DNA of 64,000 bases from Shewanella algidipiscicola (GTDB lineage Bacteria > Pseudomonadota > Gammaproteobacteria > Enterobacterales > Shewanellaceae), in assembly GCF_003605125.1 (NCBI RefSeq), contig NZ_QPQT01000001.1:248001-312000 (forward strand). Direction: 5' to 3'. Below the pieces are notes generated by a model, which was not told where the DNA came from, ran no database searches, and saw only the letters and a list, made by a program, of their open reading frames with translations. Shown here piece by piece: positions 44,685-54,651 of the stretch. Positions within the stretch are counted from its first letter, which is position 1. The number at the start of each line of letters is the position of its first letter. The position numbers were made by a program, and so were the translations under genes.

Positions 44685-46664
44685 TTAAGTGTTTTCGTCG
44701 CTGACATATTCTGAGCTCGACAGATGCAGATAATGCAAATAGCGCTCATACTGGGTCACCACGTCGGCCAAAATCTGCTCCTCGGTGTAACCCATCACGT
44801 CATAATGCTGACCGCCATGCTCAAGGAACACTTCCACCCGATAATAATTAACATCGCCGTCTTTAATCTCGGCTTCTAATGGATTAGGGATTGTATAAGC
44901 CCGTATCCTTAAGCCGTAGACAAAGTCACCCTGCTCTGTTTCTTGAATGATAAAGCGCACTCTGTCTTCAACATATTGCATCTGCGCCGGAATATTCCGC
45001 TTCACAAAGCTTAAACAGGCCTTTTCTAAAGCGGGTGCAGCAACATGTTTTAAAAACAGCACGGCATCTTCGTGGCTGGGATGCGACACCAGTACATCGA
45101 TGCGATCTTCCCAACTGACGTTGGTCTTAGCGTATTGCACACTGGTATTGTGTGACTGCACGCTGTTGATCTTAAGCCAATCGTCCTGCAATGCCTTAAA
45201 TAAGCCAAAACACATCAGCAGCATCACTAACAAAAAGGGCATCGCACTGGCTATCGCTACCGTCTGTAAGGCTTGTAACCCGCCAGCAAGCAACAACACT
45301 GAAGCCACCACCCCTTGCAGTAGCGCCCAAAAAATACGCTGCCATACTGGCGAATTAGGATCACCGCCCGAGGTCAGGTTATCTATCACCAACGACCCTG
45401 AGTCTGACGAGGTAACAAAAAAGGTTACCACTAGACACAAGGCGATTGTCGATAACAGAGTCGACATCGGCATATGCTCGAAAAACATAAACAAAGCCAC
45501 CGATACATCGGAAGAGACCGCCTCGCTTAGATAGGTCGCGCCATGGTTCATGATGGCATCGATAGCGGTATTACCAAATACGGTCATCCACATAAAGGTT
45601 AAGGCCGAAGGCACAAATAATACACCGATTAAAAACTCACGGATCGTGCGTCCACGGGATACGCGTGCAATAAAGGTACCCACAAATGGAGACCAAGAGA
45701 TCCACCAGCCCCAATAAAGCAGGGTCCAGCCACCAAGCCAATCATTTTTCTGCTCATAGGCATAGAGGTTAAATGTCTTACCGACAATGTCACTTAAATA
45801 GGCACCGGTATTTTGGACAAACGCCTGTAATAAGGCGACTGTTGGGCCAAATAGCAACACAAATATCAGCAATAAGATGGCGAGACCTAGGTTAAGCTCA
45901 CTGAGGCGCTTTACCCCTTTGTCGAGGCCAGAAAAGACCGATAACGTGGCAATAAGGCTAATGGCGATAATCAACACCACCTGCACAGTGGCAGAAATCG
46001 GCACTCCAAGCAGGTAATTGAGTCCAGAGTTAACCTGTAACACGCCAAAGCCTAATGAGGTGGCCACACCAAATAAGGTACCTAATACCGCAAAGGTATC
46101 CACCGCGTGACCTATTGGGCCATAAATGCGCTCACCGATTAACGGATATAAGGCACTGCGGGGGAGCAAGGGTAATTTATGACGATAAGAGAAGTAAGCT
46201 AAACACAACGCCACCACAGCGTAGATGGCCCAAGCGTGAATACCCCAGTGGAAAAAGGTGATTTTCATGGCATCTTTTGCAGCCTGAATGCTTTGTGGGT
46301 CGGCATCGGGCGGTGCTAAAAAGTGCATCACCGGCTCTGCCACACCAAAAAACATCAAACCAATCCCCATACCAGCCGAAAACAGCATGGCTATCCAGCT
46401 TTTATAGCTGTAATCGGGTTCTGAATGGTCGGGGCCTAATTTTATATCACCAAAACGACTGACCATTACAAAGATAATAAAAATTAAGAAAATAGCCACT
46501 GCCAAGATATAAAGCCAACCGGTTTTCATCTCTAGCCAGTGCTGAGCAGATTTAAATATAGTTTGTGCCTGTTCAGGCCATATGGCTCCCACAAACACCA
46601 TAATAAAAATCATGACCACCGATGAATAAAACACCGGTGGGTTGATACTCGATTTTATCGACAT
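44685..46664 (-). CDS. BCCT-family betaine/choline/carnitine transporter
   Basis: About 659 residues with some 12 membrane segments. The BCCT signature is WTLLYWGWWISWSPFVGTFI, with the tryptophan-rich segment of the substrate site. The C-terminal ~130 residues are cytoplasmic (from about residue 530), longer than in short BCCTs and similar to BetT-type choline transporters. Takes up quaternary ammonium compounds, with H+ or Na+. The ATG at 46664 has GAGAGGAA right upstream; 46679 is less likely. Single gene with terminator. Confidence 0.9.
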   Translation of the reverse strand: MSIKSSINPPVFYSSVVMIFIMVFVGAIWPEQAQTIFKSAQHWLEMKTGWLYILAVAIFLIFIIFVMVSRFGDIKLGPDHSEPDYSYKSWIAMLFSAGMGIGLMFFGVAEPVMHFLAPPDADPQSIQAAKDAMKITFFHWGIHAWAIYAVVALCLAYFSYRHKLPLLPRSALYPLIGERIYGPIGHAVDTFAVLGTLFGVATSLGFGVLQVNSGLNYLLGVPISATVQVVLIIAISLIATLSVFSGLDKGVKRLSELNLGLAILLLIFVLLFGPTVALLQAFVQNTGAYLSDIVGKTFNLYAYEQKNDWLGGWTLLYWGWWISWSPFVGTFIARVSRGRTIREFLIGVLFVPSALTFMWMTVFGNTAIDAIMNHGATYLSEAVSSDVSVALFMFFEHMPMSTLLSTIALCLVVTFFVTSSDSGSLVIDNLTSGGDPNSPVWQRIFWALLQGVVASVLLLAGGLQALQTVAIASAMPFLLVMLLMCFGLFKALQDDWLKINSVQSHNTSVQYAKTNVSWEDRIDVLVSHPSHEDAVLFLKHVAAPALEKACLSFVKRNIPAQMQYVEDRVRFIIQETEQGDFVYGLRIRAYTIPNPLEAEIKDGDVNYYRVEVFLEHGGQHYDVMGYTEEQILADVVTQYERYLHYLHLSSSEYVSDENT

Positions 46665-47034
46665 AGTTCCTCTCAACATAAACTAATACCACACAGCCCA
46701 ACTGCTGACTGCCTAGCTAAATTTGATGCTATCCATGAGATGCCATTAAGTCATATGGCCATGGTCAGCACGCTTCTGAGTGAACATTTAAACAAGATAT
46801 ACACAACGGCATAGGCCAAAGCTATCTCGACCTACGCAACAAATTACATTAAATAACAACCATTAATAAAGCGCTATTGAATACAATCTACCTTCACCAG
46901 AAGCTGGCGAAGTATACCCGAAATCCCTTTTCAATTCACCCTCTGACTAAATCGTGCAAATATTAATCGATACCGATAAACAAAAGAGCAGCCTTGAAGG
47001 CTGCTCTTATTGCGACTGAGTTTAACCCGACTGG
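46665..47034. other. Intergenic region upstream of the BCCT gene
   Basis: 370 bases, AT-rich; BCCT promoter region at the left. At the right is the hairpin at 46984-47008. No gene seen. The following 266 bases, up to the phoU stop, are the inverted-repeat element. Confidence 0.5.
46984..47008 (-). terminator. Terminator hairpin, probably the native one for phoU
   Basis: Eleven-bp stem AAGAGCAGCCT / AGGCTGCTCTT with a TGA loop; T-rich after it on the minus strand. It lies 27 bases beyond the left end of the inverted-repeat element; without that element it would directly follow phoU. Confidence 0.7.
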
Positions 47035-47303
47035 CTAGGGCCTGTTGATCTTTGCTGGTTGAATTTTGTTCGAGAAAAAAACGTGTTAATCGAGGCGAGT
47101 GGATTGCAGCCTAGTCATCTAAGCAAAATTCACTTAACAAAGAGTAAAACGTTTTTAGCCGAACCCTTCGGGCAGCGTTTGTTGGGGATTTTTACTGCGT
47201 TCTCAGCTTTTTATGTAGAATAACTACACTGCGAAGCTTCTGCCTTGTATAAATACCCAGCAATTCGCTGCAAAAACAACCTTGAAAGCTCAACAGGCCC
47301 TAG
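47035..47303. mobile_element. MITE-like element with 14-bp terminal inverted repeats
   Basis: Perfect inverted ends CTAGGGCCTGTTGA (47035-47048) and TCAACAGGCCCTAG (47290-47303) bound 269 bases with no protein gene. Outer CTAG or TA on both sides could be a target-site duplication. The right end supplies the TAG stop of phoU (47300-47302). Internal sequence has no transposase, as in a MITE moved in trans; the family was not checked. Confidence 0.75.
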
Positions 47304-48001
47304 ATATTTTTCATCTCTTCATAGGAAGTGTGGCGCACATCTTTGCCTTTGACATAATAAATGATGTATTCACATATATTTTGGCAACGATCCCCTACCC
47401 GCTCGACCGCGCGAGCCGCCCATAACACATCAAGTACTTCGGGGATTGAGCGTGGATCTTCCATCATATAGGTCATCAACTGGCGAATAATGCCCTCATA
47501 TTCACTGTCGAGCTTGATATCTTCTTTATGCAGTTCAAGGGCCACGTCGGCATCCATGCGCGCTAAGGCATCTAAAGTGGCATGTAAGGTGCGGGTGGCA
47601 TGACGGCCCATATTCTCGATGCTGACCAATAGCGGTTGTTGGTTTTTCAATCGCTTGTCTAATGCCGCCTTGGCAATCTTAACGCACGCATCACCAATAC
47701 GTTCTAAGTCAGTGATGGTTTTAGAAATGGCGATGATCAAACGTAAATCACTGGCAGCAGGCTGACGTTTGGCGATGATGCGGGTGCACTCTTCATCGAT
47801 AGACACCTCCATACCATTGACCGTATGGTCGCCTTCAATCACCTGCTGCGCCAGTTCGACATCTAAATTGCCAAGCGCATCGAGCGCTTGCTCTAATTGG
47901 CGTTCGACCAAGCCACCCATGGCCAATACGCGATGACGAATATCATCCAGCTCAGCGTTAAACTGACCCGAGATATGTTTATTTAAGTTCATGTTTTCCA
48001 T
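47300..48001 (-). CDS. phoU: PhoU phosphate-signalling regulator
   Basis: 233 residues, two PhoU helical repeats with the conserved RGD-like E...R...A pattern (for example [15 protein letters not shown] and [13 protein letters not shown]). PhoU links the Pst transporter with the PhoR sensor and damps the Pho regulon. The gene follows pstB by 87 bases. Its stop codon falls in the terminal repeat of the MITE-like element, but the length (233) is normal, so little or nothing is lost. Confidence 0.95.
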   Translation of the reverse strand: MENMNLNKHISGQFNAELDDIRHRVLAMGGLVERQLEQALDALGNLDVELAQQVIEGDHTVNGMEVSIDEECTRIIAKRQPAASDLRLIIAISKTITDLERIGDACVKIAKAALDKRLKNQQPLLVSIENMGRHATRTLHATLDALARMDADVALELHKEDIKLDSEYEGIIRQLMTYMMEDPRSIPEVLDVLWAARAVERVGDRCQNICEYIIYYVKGKDVRHTSYEEMKNI

Positions 48002-48088
48002 AAAAATTCAACCTTGTTAAATGTCATCAATTCCGTGCCATCGGCAACAGACTTAGCCCGCCAAGCAAAGCTTGCTATCTCAATGAGA

Positions 48089-48907
48089 TTAGCCATAACG
48101 CCCGGTGATATAATCTTCGGTCTTCTTCTGCTTAGGGGTGGTAAAGATGGTGTTAGTGTCGGCATATTCCACTAACTCTCCCATGTACATAAAGGCCGTT
48201 TGATCTGACACCCTTGCGGCTTGTTGCATATTATGGGTCACTATCACCACAGTATATTGCGATTTTAAGTCGGTGATCAGCTCCTCAATGGTTAAGGTCG
48301 AGATAGGATCCAAGGCCGATGTGGGCTCATCCAATAGCAAGACTTCTGGCTCAATGGCAATGGCTCTGGCGATCACCAAACGCTGCTGCTGCCCGCCCGA
48401 CAAGCCAAAAGCGTTATCGTGTAACCTGTCTTTGACTTCATCCCAAATGGCTGCGCCGCGCAGCGAGCGCTCCGCCGCTTCATCGAGTTGACGACGATTG
48501 TTAATGCCTTGTAACCGCAAGCCATACACCACATTTTCATAAATCGACTTAGGGAACGGGTTCGGACGCTGAAACACCATGCCCACATTGCGACGTAATG
48601 AAGCCACATCGACATTTTTGGCGTAGATGTTTTGCCCATGCAGTAAAATCTCGCCACTGATATGGCAGTTATCCACTAAATCGTTCATGCGATTGATGCA
48701 GCGCAGCAAGGTTGACTTACCACAGCCACTGGGGCCGATAAAGGCGGTCACTTGCTTTTTCGGGATCTTCATCGACACATCAAAGAGCGCCTGTTTATCG
48801 GCATATTTAAGATCCAAGTTGCGGATCTCTAGTGCCGTCTGTTCACTGCTTAAGTTATCTAAATCTACCGGCGCGGTTTGCATTACCGACTTATCTATCG
48901 AAATCAT
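48089..48907 (-). CDS. pstB: PstB phosphate ABC transporter ATPase
   Basis: 272 residues. Walker [10 protein letters not shown], signature [15 protein letters not shown] and Walker [13 protein letters not shown] are intact; the CINRMNDL motif is typical of PstB. Energises phosphate import through PstA/PstC. AGGA lies six bases before the ATG. Third gene of pstCAB-phoU. Confidence 0.97.
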   Translation of the reverse strand: MISIDKSVMQTAPVDLDNLSSEQTALEIRNLDLKYADKQALFDVSMKIPKKQVTAFIGPSGCGKSTLLRCINRMNDLVDNCHISGEILLHGQNIYAKNVDVASLRRNVGMVFQRPNPFPKSIYENVVYGLRLQGINNRRQLDEAAERSLRGAAIWDEVKDRLHDNAFGLSGGQQQRLVIARAIAIEPEVLLLDEPTSALDPISTLTIEELITDLKSQYTVVIVTHNMQQAARVSDQTAFMYMGELVEYADTNTIFTTPKQKKTEDYITGRYG

Positions 48908-48984
48908 ATCTGTTCCTAATCACTTCAGGATAAAAGGATATTGGCGCTCAAGCCGAGCTTAAGCACTATGTAATCTATGCCCAA

Positions 48985-50637
48985 TTAATGTTCTAGCGAG
49001 CGATACTTCTCACGCAAGTGGTTGCGCACGGCGATGGCCGTTAAGTTTAAGCTCACAATCACAGACACCAATAAAAATGAGGTCGCATACACTAAGGGCC
49101 GCGCCGCTTCAACATTGGGACTCTGGAAACCGACATCATAAATATGGAAACCTAAATGCATGAATTTACGTTCTAAATGCACAAATGGAAAGTTCATGTC
49201 TATCGGCAATGTGGGCGCTAATTTAACCACACCCACCAACATCAATGGCGCCACCTCACCGGCGGCGCGGGCCACCGCTAAAATAAGCCCGGTCATAATC
49301 GCAGGGCTCGCCATGGGCAACACAATGCGCCATAGGGTTTCCGCTTTCGTCGCCCCCAATGCCAAGCTGCCTTGACGCACCGCACTAGGAATACGGCTTA
49401 AGCCCTCCTCGGTGGAGACAATCACCACAGGCAAGGTCAAAATCGCCAAGGTGAGTGCGGCCCATATCACCCCAGGTGAGCCAAAGGTGGGCGATGGTAA
49501 GGCCTCGGGGTAAAACAGTTGATCGAGCGAGCCACCCAACATATAGACAAAAAAGCCTAAACCAAACACACCGTATACAATCGACGGCACGCCGGCTAAG
49601 TTGATCACCGCAATGCGGATCATCTTAGTGATGGGGCCTTTTTTGGCGTATTCATGTAGGTAAACCGCGGCAATGACACCAAAGGGGGTCACAATCACCG
49701 CCATCAACATCACCATAAATACGGTACCAAAAATGGCCGGAAACACGCCACCTTCGGTGTTGGCTTCGCGAGGATCGGCGCTGACAAAATTGCCCACCCC
49801 TTTAAACCAGTGGACTAACTTACCGACGATACCTAAACGATTAGAATAGGTGACACCTAAAATAGTATCGAGTTTAAGCACCACCTCTTCACCACGCATA
49901 TCGCGCACCACAACCGCATCGCGAGCCGCCGCTTGACGCAGGGCAAAGAAGGTTTTTTCCAGCTCAAGGTACTCATTTTGCAGCCGCTCACGTTCGCTCG
50001 CCAGCGCCTGCTTACGGCTGTCGGTCAGGGCGTTATCTAATTCATAACCCCGCTGCTTGAGACGCAAGTTTTCGAGCTGATAGTTTATCGAGCCAATGTC
50101 GCCTTTTTGCAGCGACACCGCTTGGTCACTCAAGGCGACGGCCCGCTCGATATGTGACTCAAATGAGGCTTCGACATCATCTAACGCTAATCGTTTGCCA
50201 TCTTCGATAATGGCAATAGGATAACCGTAAAAATCGCCATTTTTGCTACGCTCAAGCTTAGCCACATCATAGGGCGCGGTGCGCGAGACGATATCAGTGG
50301 CCAACACCCAACGAAAGTCCAGATTCACAAACTCACGGTTACCCGTTTTAATTAAGTAACGGGTGACCGTTTCACCTGGATGCTGCTTAAACTGGTGCCC
50401 CGCCGACAACAAACGCTCGGTAGGTACAGCTTCGGTGTCGTAAATCTCACCAATTAAGGTTGAACGTACTCCTTGTTGATCCACTAACTCCCACTGATAG
50501 ATCTCTGCTGGCCAGAAATAACTCAGTCCGCGCCATGCGATTAACAGCAGCAATCCCAACACGGCAATCAAGCTAATACTCACGGCGCCGCCCGTCATCC
50601 AGATCCACGGCGAACCCGATTTAAACCACTTACCCAT
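48985..50637 (-). CDS. pstA: PstA phosphate ABC permease, long form
   Basis: 550 residues, against about 300 for E. coli PstA. The C-terminal half (about residues 300-540) is a normal MetI-like permease with the EAA-loop segment GSLALGATKAETLWRIVLP. The first ~280 residues form a single TM helix (about 13-35) and a helical periplasmic domain with a likely coiled coil (about 180-235, LKQRGYELDNALTDSRKQ). Similar long forms are known in Vibrio and Shewanella. The gene for PstS is not in the window. Confidence 0.94.
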   Translation of the reverse strand: MGKWFKSGSPWIWMTGGAVSISLIAVLGLLLLIAWRGLSYFWPAEIYQWELVDQQGVRSTLIGEIYDTEAVPTERLLSAGHQFKQHPGETVTRYLIKTGNREFVNLDFRWVLATDIVSRTAPYDVAKLERSKNGDFYGYPIAIIEDGKRLALDDVEASFESHIERAVALSDQAVSLQKGDIGSINYQLENLRLKQRGYELDNALTDSRKQALASERERLQNEYLELEKTFFALRQAAARDAVVVRDMRGEEVVLKLDTILGVTYSNRLGIVGKLVHWFKGVGNFVSADPREANTEGGVFPAIFGTVFMVMLMAVIVTPFGVIAAVYLHEYAKKGPITKMIRIAVINLAGVPSIVYGVFGLGFFVYMLGGSLDQLFYPEALPSPTFGSPGVIWAALTLAILTLPVVIVSTEEGLSRIPSAVRQGSLALGATKAETLWRIVLPMASPAIMTGLILAVARAAGEVAPLMLVGVVKLAPTLPIDMNFPFVHLERKFMHLGFHIYDVGFQSPNVEAARPLVYATSFLLVSVIVSLNLTAIAVRNHLREKYRSLEH

Positions 50638-50697
50638 TACATAAGCCTCTTAAGGTCACAGGCGAAAATATTAATGTCGAAAACATACTGGCCTCCA

Positions 50698-52956
50698 CTA
50701 CAATGAGCTGTAGCGTTCACGTAAACGCTGTCTCACCACTTCAGCAATGGTGTTAACTAAGAAGGTAAAGATAAACAGCACGAACGCCGCCAAGAACAGC
50801 ACTCGATAATGGGAGCTACCAATGGCAGATTCTGGCATCTCGACCGCGATATTGGCTGCCAAGGTGCGCATGCCTTCAAATACACTCCATTCCATAATGG
50901 CGGTATTACCCGTGGCCATGAGTACTATCATGGTTTCGCCGACCGCGCGCCCAAGCCCCATCATCACCGCAGAGAAAATACCTGGGCTGGCGGTTAATAA
51001 CACCACTCGGGTTAGGGTTTGCCAGTTAGTTGCCCCCAGTGCCAAACTGCCATTTGACAGATGGCGCGGCACAGAGAACACCGCATCTTCGGCAATGGAG
51101 AAAATGGTTGGGATCACCGCAAAGCCCATGGCGATACCGACCACTAAGGCATTACGTTGATCGAAAGTGATCCCCAGCTCGTTAGTGATATACATGCGCG
51201 AATCACCGCCAAAGAAGACCTGCTCAACCACGGGACTGATGTAAAATGAGAACCAACCGATAAACACGATAACCGGTAACAGCATGAGCTCTTGATAGGT
51301 CTCTGGCAGGCGTTGTTTCCAGCGCCCTGGCAACTGATGCCAGGCAAAGGCGGTGAGCAAAATGCTGCAGGGCAGCAGCACCAGTAACAGCAAGAGCCCA
51401 GGGAGATTATCTTCAATTAACGGCGCTAACCATAAACCAGCTAAGAAACCCAAGATCACCGTAGGTAAGGCCTCCATGATCTCAATGGTGGGCTTTACCA
51501 CGGCACGCACCTTTGGCGACATAAAGTATGCAGTATAGATAGCGCCTGCAATAGCAAGCGGCGTGGCGAACAGCATGGCATATAAGGCCGCTTTCATGGT
51601 GCCAAATGCCAAGGGCATTAAGCTTAATTTCGCTTCAAAATCATCCGAGCCCGAAGTCGACTGCCATACATATTGCGGCTCAGGGTACCCCTCATACCAC
51701 ACCTTGTCCCACATGGCGCTCCACGACACCTCTGGATGACTATTGTCCACGGCAAACAAGTGTAATTGCCCGCCCGCCTCGACCACTAAAGCATTGGAGC
51801 GCGGGCTAAAGCCCATCACGCCGGGTTGCTTAAGATCAAAGCGTTGGGAAAATAGCTTACGTTGACTGGTGGTATATAAGAGGTTTAATTCGCCTGAGTC
51901 GCTAATAGTGGCGAAACTTTTACGATAAAACTCGCTAGCGATACGCTTAACACCCGCCTGATTGCTAAATTGGCGGATCGCTTGATACTGGCGGCCTTTG
52001 TCACCATTAACCTGAAAATACTGCAATATCAAGCCATTATCATAACTTACCAATACCGAACTGGCACCTGCCAGCAAGGAGACATCGGTCACCTTGGTTT
52101 TGGCTCGCTCCAATTCAATCACCTGCATTAAGGTGATCGCTTCTGCATCACGAATATCATAGACAAATAGCCGGTTACCCGAACGCAGCAGTAACTGGCG
52201 TTGATCTGGCGTCATTAACTGCTGCTGCACTTGCACTGGCGCATCACTTATCACGCTGGAGGTCGCCGTCCATTCCACCTCCTCGGTCATCATGTTCTCT
52301 TCGCCCTCTTGGCGTGAAAGAAACCATTGCCCCGCGTCGCTGCGATAGGCAAAACTCATTCTATCGCTTGAGTAAGCAAAAGTGAGCTGATTAAGCGCCA
52401 CATCGCCACCGGCCACTTGCAGTAAAGGTTGCCCTAACGGAAAGCTCACATTCGGGGTAATGAGTCGCTGGTTATCTGGATAGGTCACGCCAAACTGAAG
52501 ATCGGCGATGATCACTTGGCCATTTGATAAGCCATAAGCGAAGCGTTGCTGGCTAGGAAAGGCGGTGGCACTGCTAACAATGCGTGCATCGGAGGGGATC
52601 TCTATACTATTGGTTTCAATAAGCTGACCTGTAGTTGCACGATAAAACTGCACTTCACCTTGACTGGTGACCCGATAAATAATTTCATTTTGCTCATCGC
52701 TGCCTACCATCAAGGTAGCGACATCGGGTTTATCGAGCTGGGCGGTCATAACCGGTGTGACATCGGCGCCATCAAAAATCGGCTTCACCACATACAGCAG
52801 ATAAAAGAAGATCAACAGCAAGGCGACAAACACCATGGTGCCGCCAAACGTTACCCCTACTTGGGTGAGCTTATCTTGCCAAGCTCGTCGATTAGAGCCC
52901 CTTCCCATCAACAGTTTTGCTGCAGTAGAACCAGGTTGAGTTACCTGAGTTTCCAT
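50698..52956 (-). CDS. pstC: PstC phosphate ABC permease, long form
   Basis: 752 residues, more than twice the E. coli length. Residues ~35-60 are a TM helix; ~65-440 form a beta-rich periplasmic region that looks like a beta-propeller-type domain; the C-terminal ~290 residues are the MetI-like permease with LSNGSLALGATNWQTLTRVVL as the EAA loop. The extra domain is an expected feature of the family in Shewanella and Vibrio. GAGG precedes the ATG. First gene of pstCAB-phoU, with a Pho box 109 bases upstream. Confidence 0.94.
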   Translation of the reverse strand: METQVTQPGSTAAKLLMGRGSNRRAWQDKLTQVGVTFGGTMVFVALLLIFFYLLYVVKPIFDGADVTPVMTAQLDKPDVATLMVGSDEQNEIIYRVTSQGEVQFYRATTGQLIETNSIEIPSDARIVSSATAFPSQQRFAYGLSNGQVIIADLQFGVTYPDNQRLITPNVSFPLGQPLLQVAGGDVALNQLTFAYSSDRMSFAYRSDAGQWFLSRQEGEENMMTEEVEWTATSSVISDAPVQVQQQLMTPDQRQLLLRSGNRLFVYDIRDAEAITLMQVIELERAKTKVTDVSLLAGASSVLVSYDNGLILQYFQVNGDKGRQYQAIRQFSNQAGVKRIASEFYRKSFATISDSGELNLLYTTSQRKLFSQRFDLKQPGVMGFSPRSNALVVEAGGQLHLFAVDNSHPEVSWSAMWDKVWYEGYPEPQYVWQSTSGSDDFEAKLSLMPLAFGTMKAALYAMLFATPLAIAGAIYTAYFMSPKVRAVVKPTIEIMEALPTVILGFLAGLWLAPLIEDNLPGLLLLLVLLPCSILLTAFAWHQLPGRWKQRLPETYQELMLLPVIVFIGWFSFYISPVVEQVFFGGDSRMYITNELGITFDQRNALVVGIAMGFAVIPTIFSIAEDAVFSVPRHLSNGSLALGATNWQTLTRVVLLTASPGIFSAVMMGLGRAVGETMIVLMATGNTAIMEWSVFEGMRTLAANIAVEMPESAIGSSHYRVLFLAAFVLFIFTFLVNTIAEVVRQRLRERYSSL

Positions 52957-53064
52957 TAAGAACCTCGTTTATGTTTGTTCTGTAGAGTTTTCACTGGGAT
53001 TGTTGTTATACCTATGTTAACAATAGTCAAACATGCATATCCCATTGCTGACGGTCGAGATTAT

Positions 53065-53093
53065 ATGACGTCAAGATGACATTATTGTTACAG
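53065..53093 (-). promoter_or_regulatory. Pho box (PhoB-binding repeats) of the pst operon
   Basis: On the minus strand, 7-bp repeats 11 bases apart: CTGTAAC (53093-53087), ATGTCAT (53082-53076) and ACGTCAT (53071-53065), separated by AATA and CTTG. The PhoB consensus is CTGTCAT-N4-CTGTCAT, so the match is good in two adjoining boxes. It is 109 bases before pstC and predicts induction on phosphate starvation. Confidence 0.72.
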
Positions 53094-53139
53094 CGACACA
53101 ATGGCATCAATATTAACCAACTTACGGAGTTTTAGCGAA

Positions 53140-53637
53140 ATGTTACGATACCTAGTTACCCTGCAAGTAGCCGATAAACAAGGCTTAGTTGAACAGATTG
53201 CTCATATCGTTAGCCGACACGGTGGCCACTGGCTCGACTCAGAGCTGCGTCATATCGATGGTCTATTTGCCGCCATCTTATTACTTGAAGTGCCAGCAGC
53301 TAATTGGGAAACCTTGCTCGAGAACCTCGAATGTATCGATGGCTTAAGCCTAACCTATGCCAAAACCCGCCATAAGCTCACCCCGAGCCGCTACCAAGCT
53401 TATTCGCTGGTGGCTTATGACAGGCCTGGGCTTGTGCACCAAATATCCAATAAAATTAGTGAACTTGGACTCAATATAGAGCGACTGTCTACCCAGTATG
53501 AGAGCGCCAGTCACACTGGCGTAGCGCTCTTTAGGGCTAACTTTAGCCTGAATATTCCGAATGATGATATCGAACAGCAGCTGCGCTTAGCGCTCTACAC
53601 TATCGGCGATGACGTGGTGCTCGATACCAACGCCTAA
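53140..53637 (+). CDS. ACT-domain protein, GcvR-like
   Basis: 165 residues with two ACT domains: LVTLQVADKQGLVEQIAHIV and YSLVAYDRPGLVHQISNKIS, the usual D..G.V..I pattern. Resembles GcvR, which binds GcvA to control glycine cleavage, but several GcvR-like paralogues exist and the target is uncertain. I place the start at the ATG at 53140 (MLRYLVTL), which has GGAG ten bases upstream; 53101 has none. Divergent from pstC, sharing its upstream region. Confidence 0.82.
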   Translation: MLRYLVTLQVADKQGLVEQIAHIVSRHGGHWLDSELRHIDGLFAAILLLEVPAANWETLLENLECIDGLSLTYAKTRHKLTPSRYQAYSLVAYDRPGLVHQISNKISELGLNIERLSTQYESASHTGVALFRANFSLNIPNDDIEQQLRLALYTIGDDVVLDTNA

Positions 53638-53656
53638 GCTTAAACGGAACCTGCGA

Positions 53657-53705
53657 TACCGATTGTTAATTCATCACCCGCTTCGCGGCCAGTTAACAAT
53701 CGGTA
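53657..53705 (+). terminator. Long hairpin, possible terminator
   Basis: Perfect 13-bp arms TACCGATTGTTAA (53657-53669) and TTAACAATCGGTA (53693-53705), 23-base loop with its own short GC hairpin. It starts 20 bases after the stop of the GcvR-like gene. No T run follows, so it may be an RNA-stability hairpin instead. Confidence 0.55.
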
Positions 53706-53805
53706 AAACCAATCAAAAACATTGCTAGCAATCTGATATAATCTAGCGTCATCGCGATGCTACTCGCACTATTTAGCTATTTTCATTTATTTTATATCGG
53801 ACTCC

Positions 53806-54651
53806 ATGATGCCAAATGCCCCAATCAGCGGAAACATCCGCAAGATGCGTTCTGCGCTCGATAGCCAAGGCCAAGTACAATACCAGTTGCCACTGTCTGA
53901 CCACCTTATCGAGATGAATCCGCTTATCGGCCGTCAAGTCACCCTTACTCACACTGGCCATATTTACTGCAGTCATTGCAGTAAAAAAACCAAGAAGAGT
54001 TATTCACAAGGCCATTGTTTCGTCTGCATGAAAAAGCTCGCCAGCTGCGATATGTGTATTATGAAACCGGAAACCTGCCATTTTGAACAAGGCACCTGCC
54101 GCGAGCCACAGTGGGGCGAAGATAACTGCTTCGTGCCGCACTATGTGTATTTATCTAACACCTCGGGCCTAAAAGTGGGTATTACCCGCCATACTCAGTT
54201 GCCGACCCGCTGGATAGATCAGGGCGCCACCCAAGGCTTAGCCATATTGAAGGTCTCAAGCAGACAGTTATCGGGCCTTGTAGAAGTGGAGTTGGCAAAA
54301 ATGATCGCCGACAAAACCAATTGGCGCACTATGCTCAAAGGCAACGCCCAGCCGCTAGATTTAGCCGCCCACGCCCAGGCGCTGCTACCGCAAATTGAGA
54401 CCCGGATGCACGAGTTATCGATGCAACATGGTGAATATGCCATTGAGCAACTCGATGAAGAGATCGTTACTATTAATTACCCTGTCAACGCGTTCCCCAA
54501 CAAAATTGCCTCGCATAACTTTGACAAAGATCCTCTGGTCAGTGGCACGCTAATGGGGATTAAAGGCCAGTACCTGATTTTTGATACGGGCGTTATCAAC
54601 CTAAGAAAGTTCACCTCCTATGAGATAAGCCTTAGCGCAGACGAGGGTTAG
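53806..54651 (+). CDS. DUF2797-family protein with zinc-finger and GIY-YIG-like part
   Basis: 281 residues. A zinc-ribbon-like CSHC...CFVC...CDMC...C pattern (about residues 51-90), then HYVYLSNTSGLKVGITR, which resembles the core of the GIY-YIG/T5orf172 nuclease fold, and IDQGATQGLAI. DUF2797 is widespread in gammaproteobacteria with unknown function; nuclease activity is not shown. Terminator follows at 54672. Confidence 0.82.
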   Translation: MMPNAPISGNIRKMRSALDSQGQVQYQLPLSDHLIEMNPLIGRQVTLTHTGHIYCSHCSKKTKKSYSQGHCFVCMKKLASCDMCIMKPETCHFEQGTCREPQWGEDNCFVPHYVYLSNTSGLKVGITRHTQLPTRWIDQGATQGLAILKVSSRQLSGLVEVELAKMIADKTNWRTMLKGNAQPLDLAAHAQALLPQIETRMHELSMQHGEYAIEQLDEEIVTINYPVNAFPNKIASHNFDKDPLVSGTLMGIKGQYLIFDTGVINLRKFTSYEISLSADEG

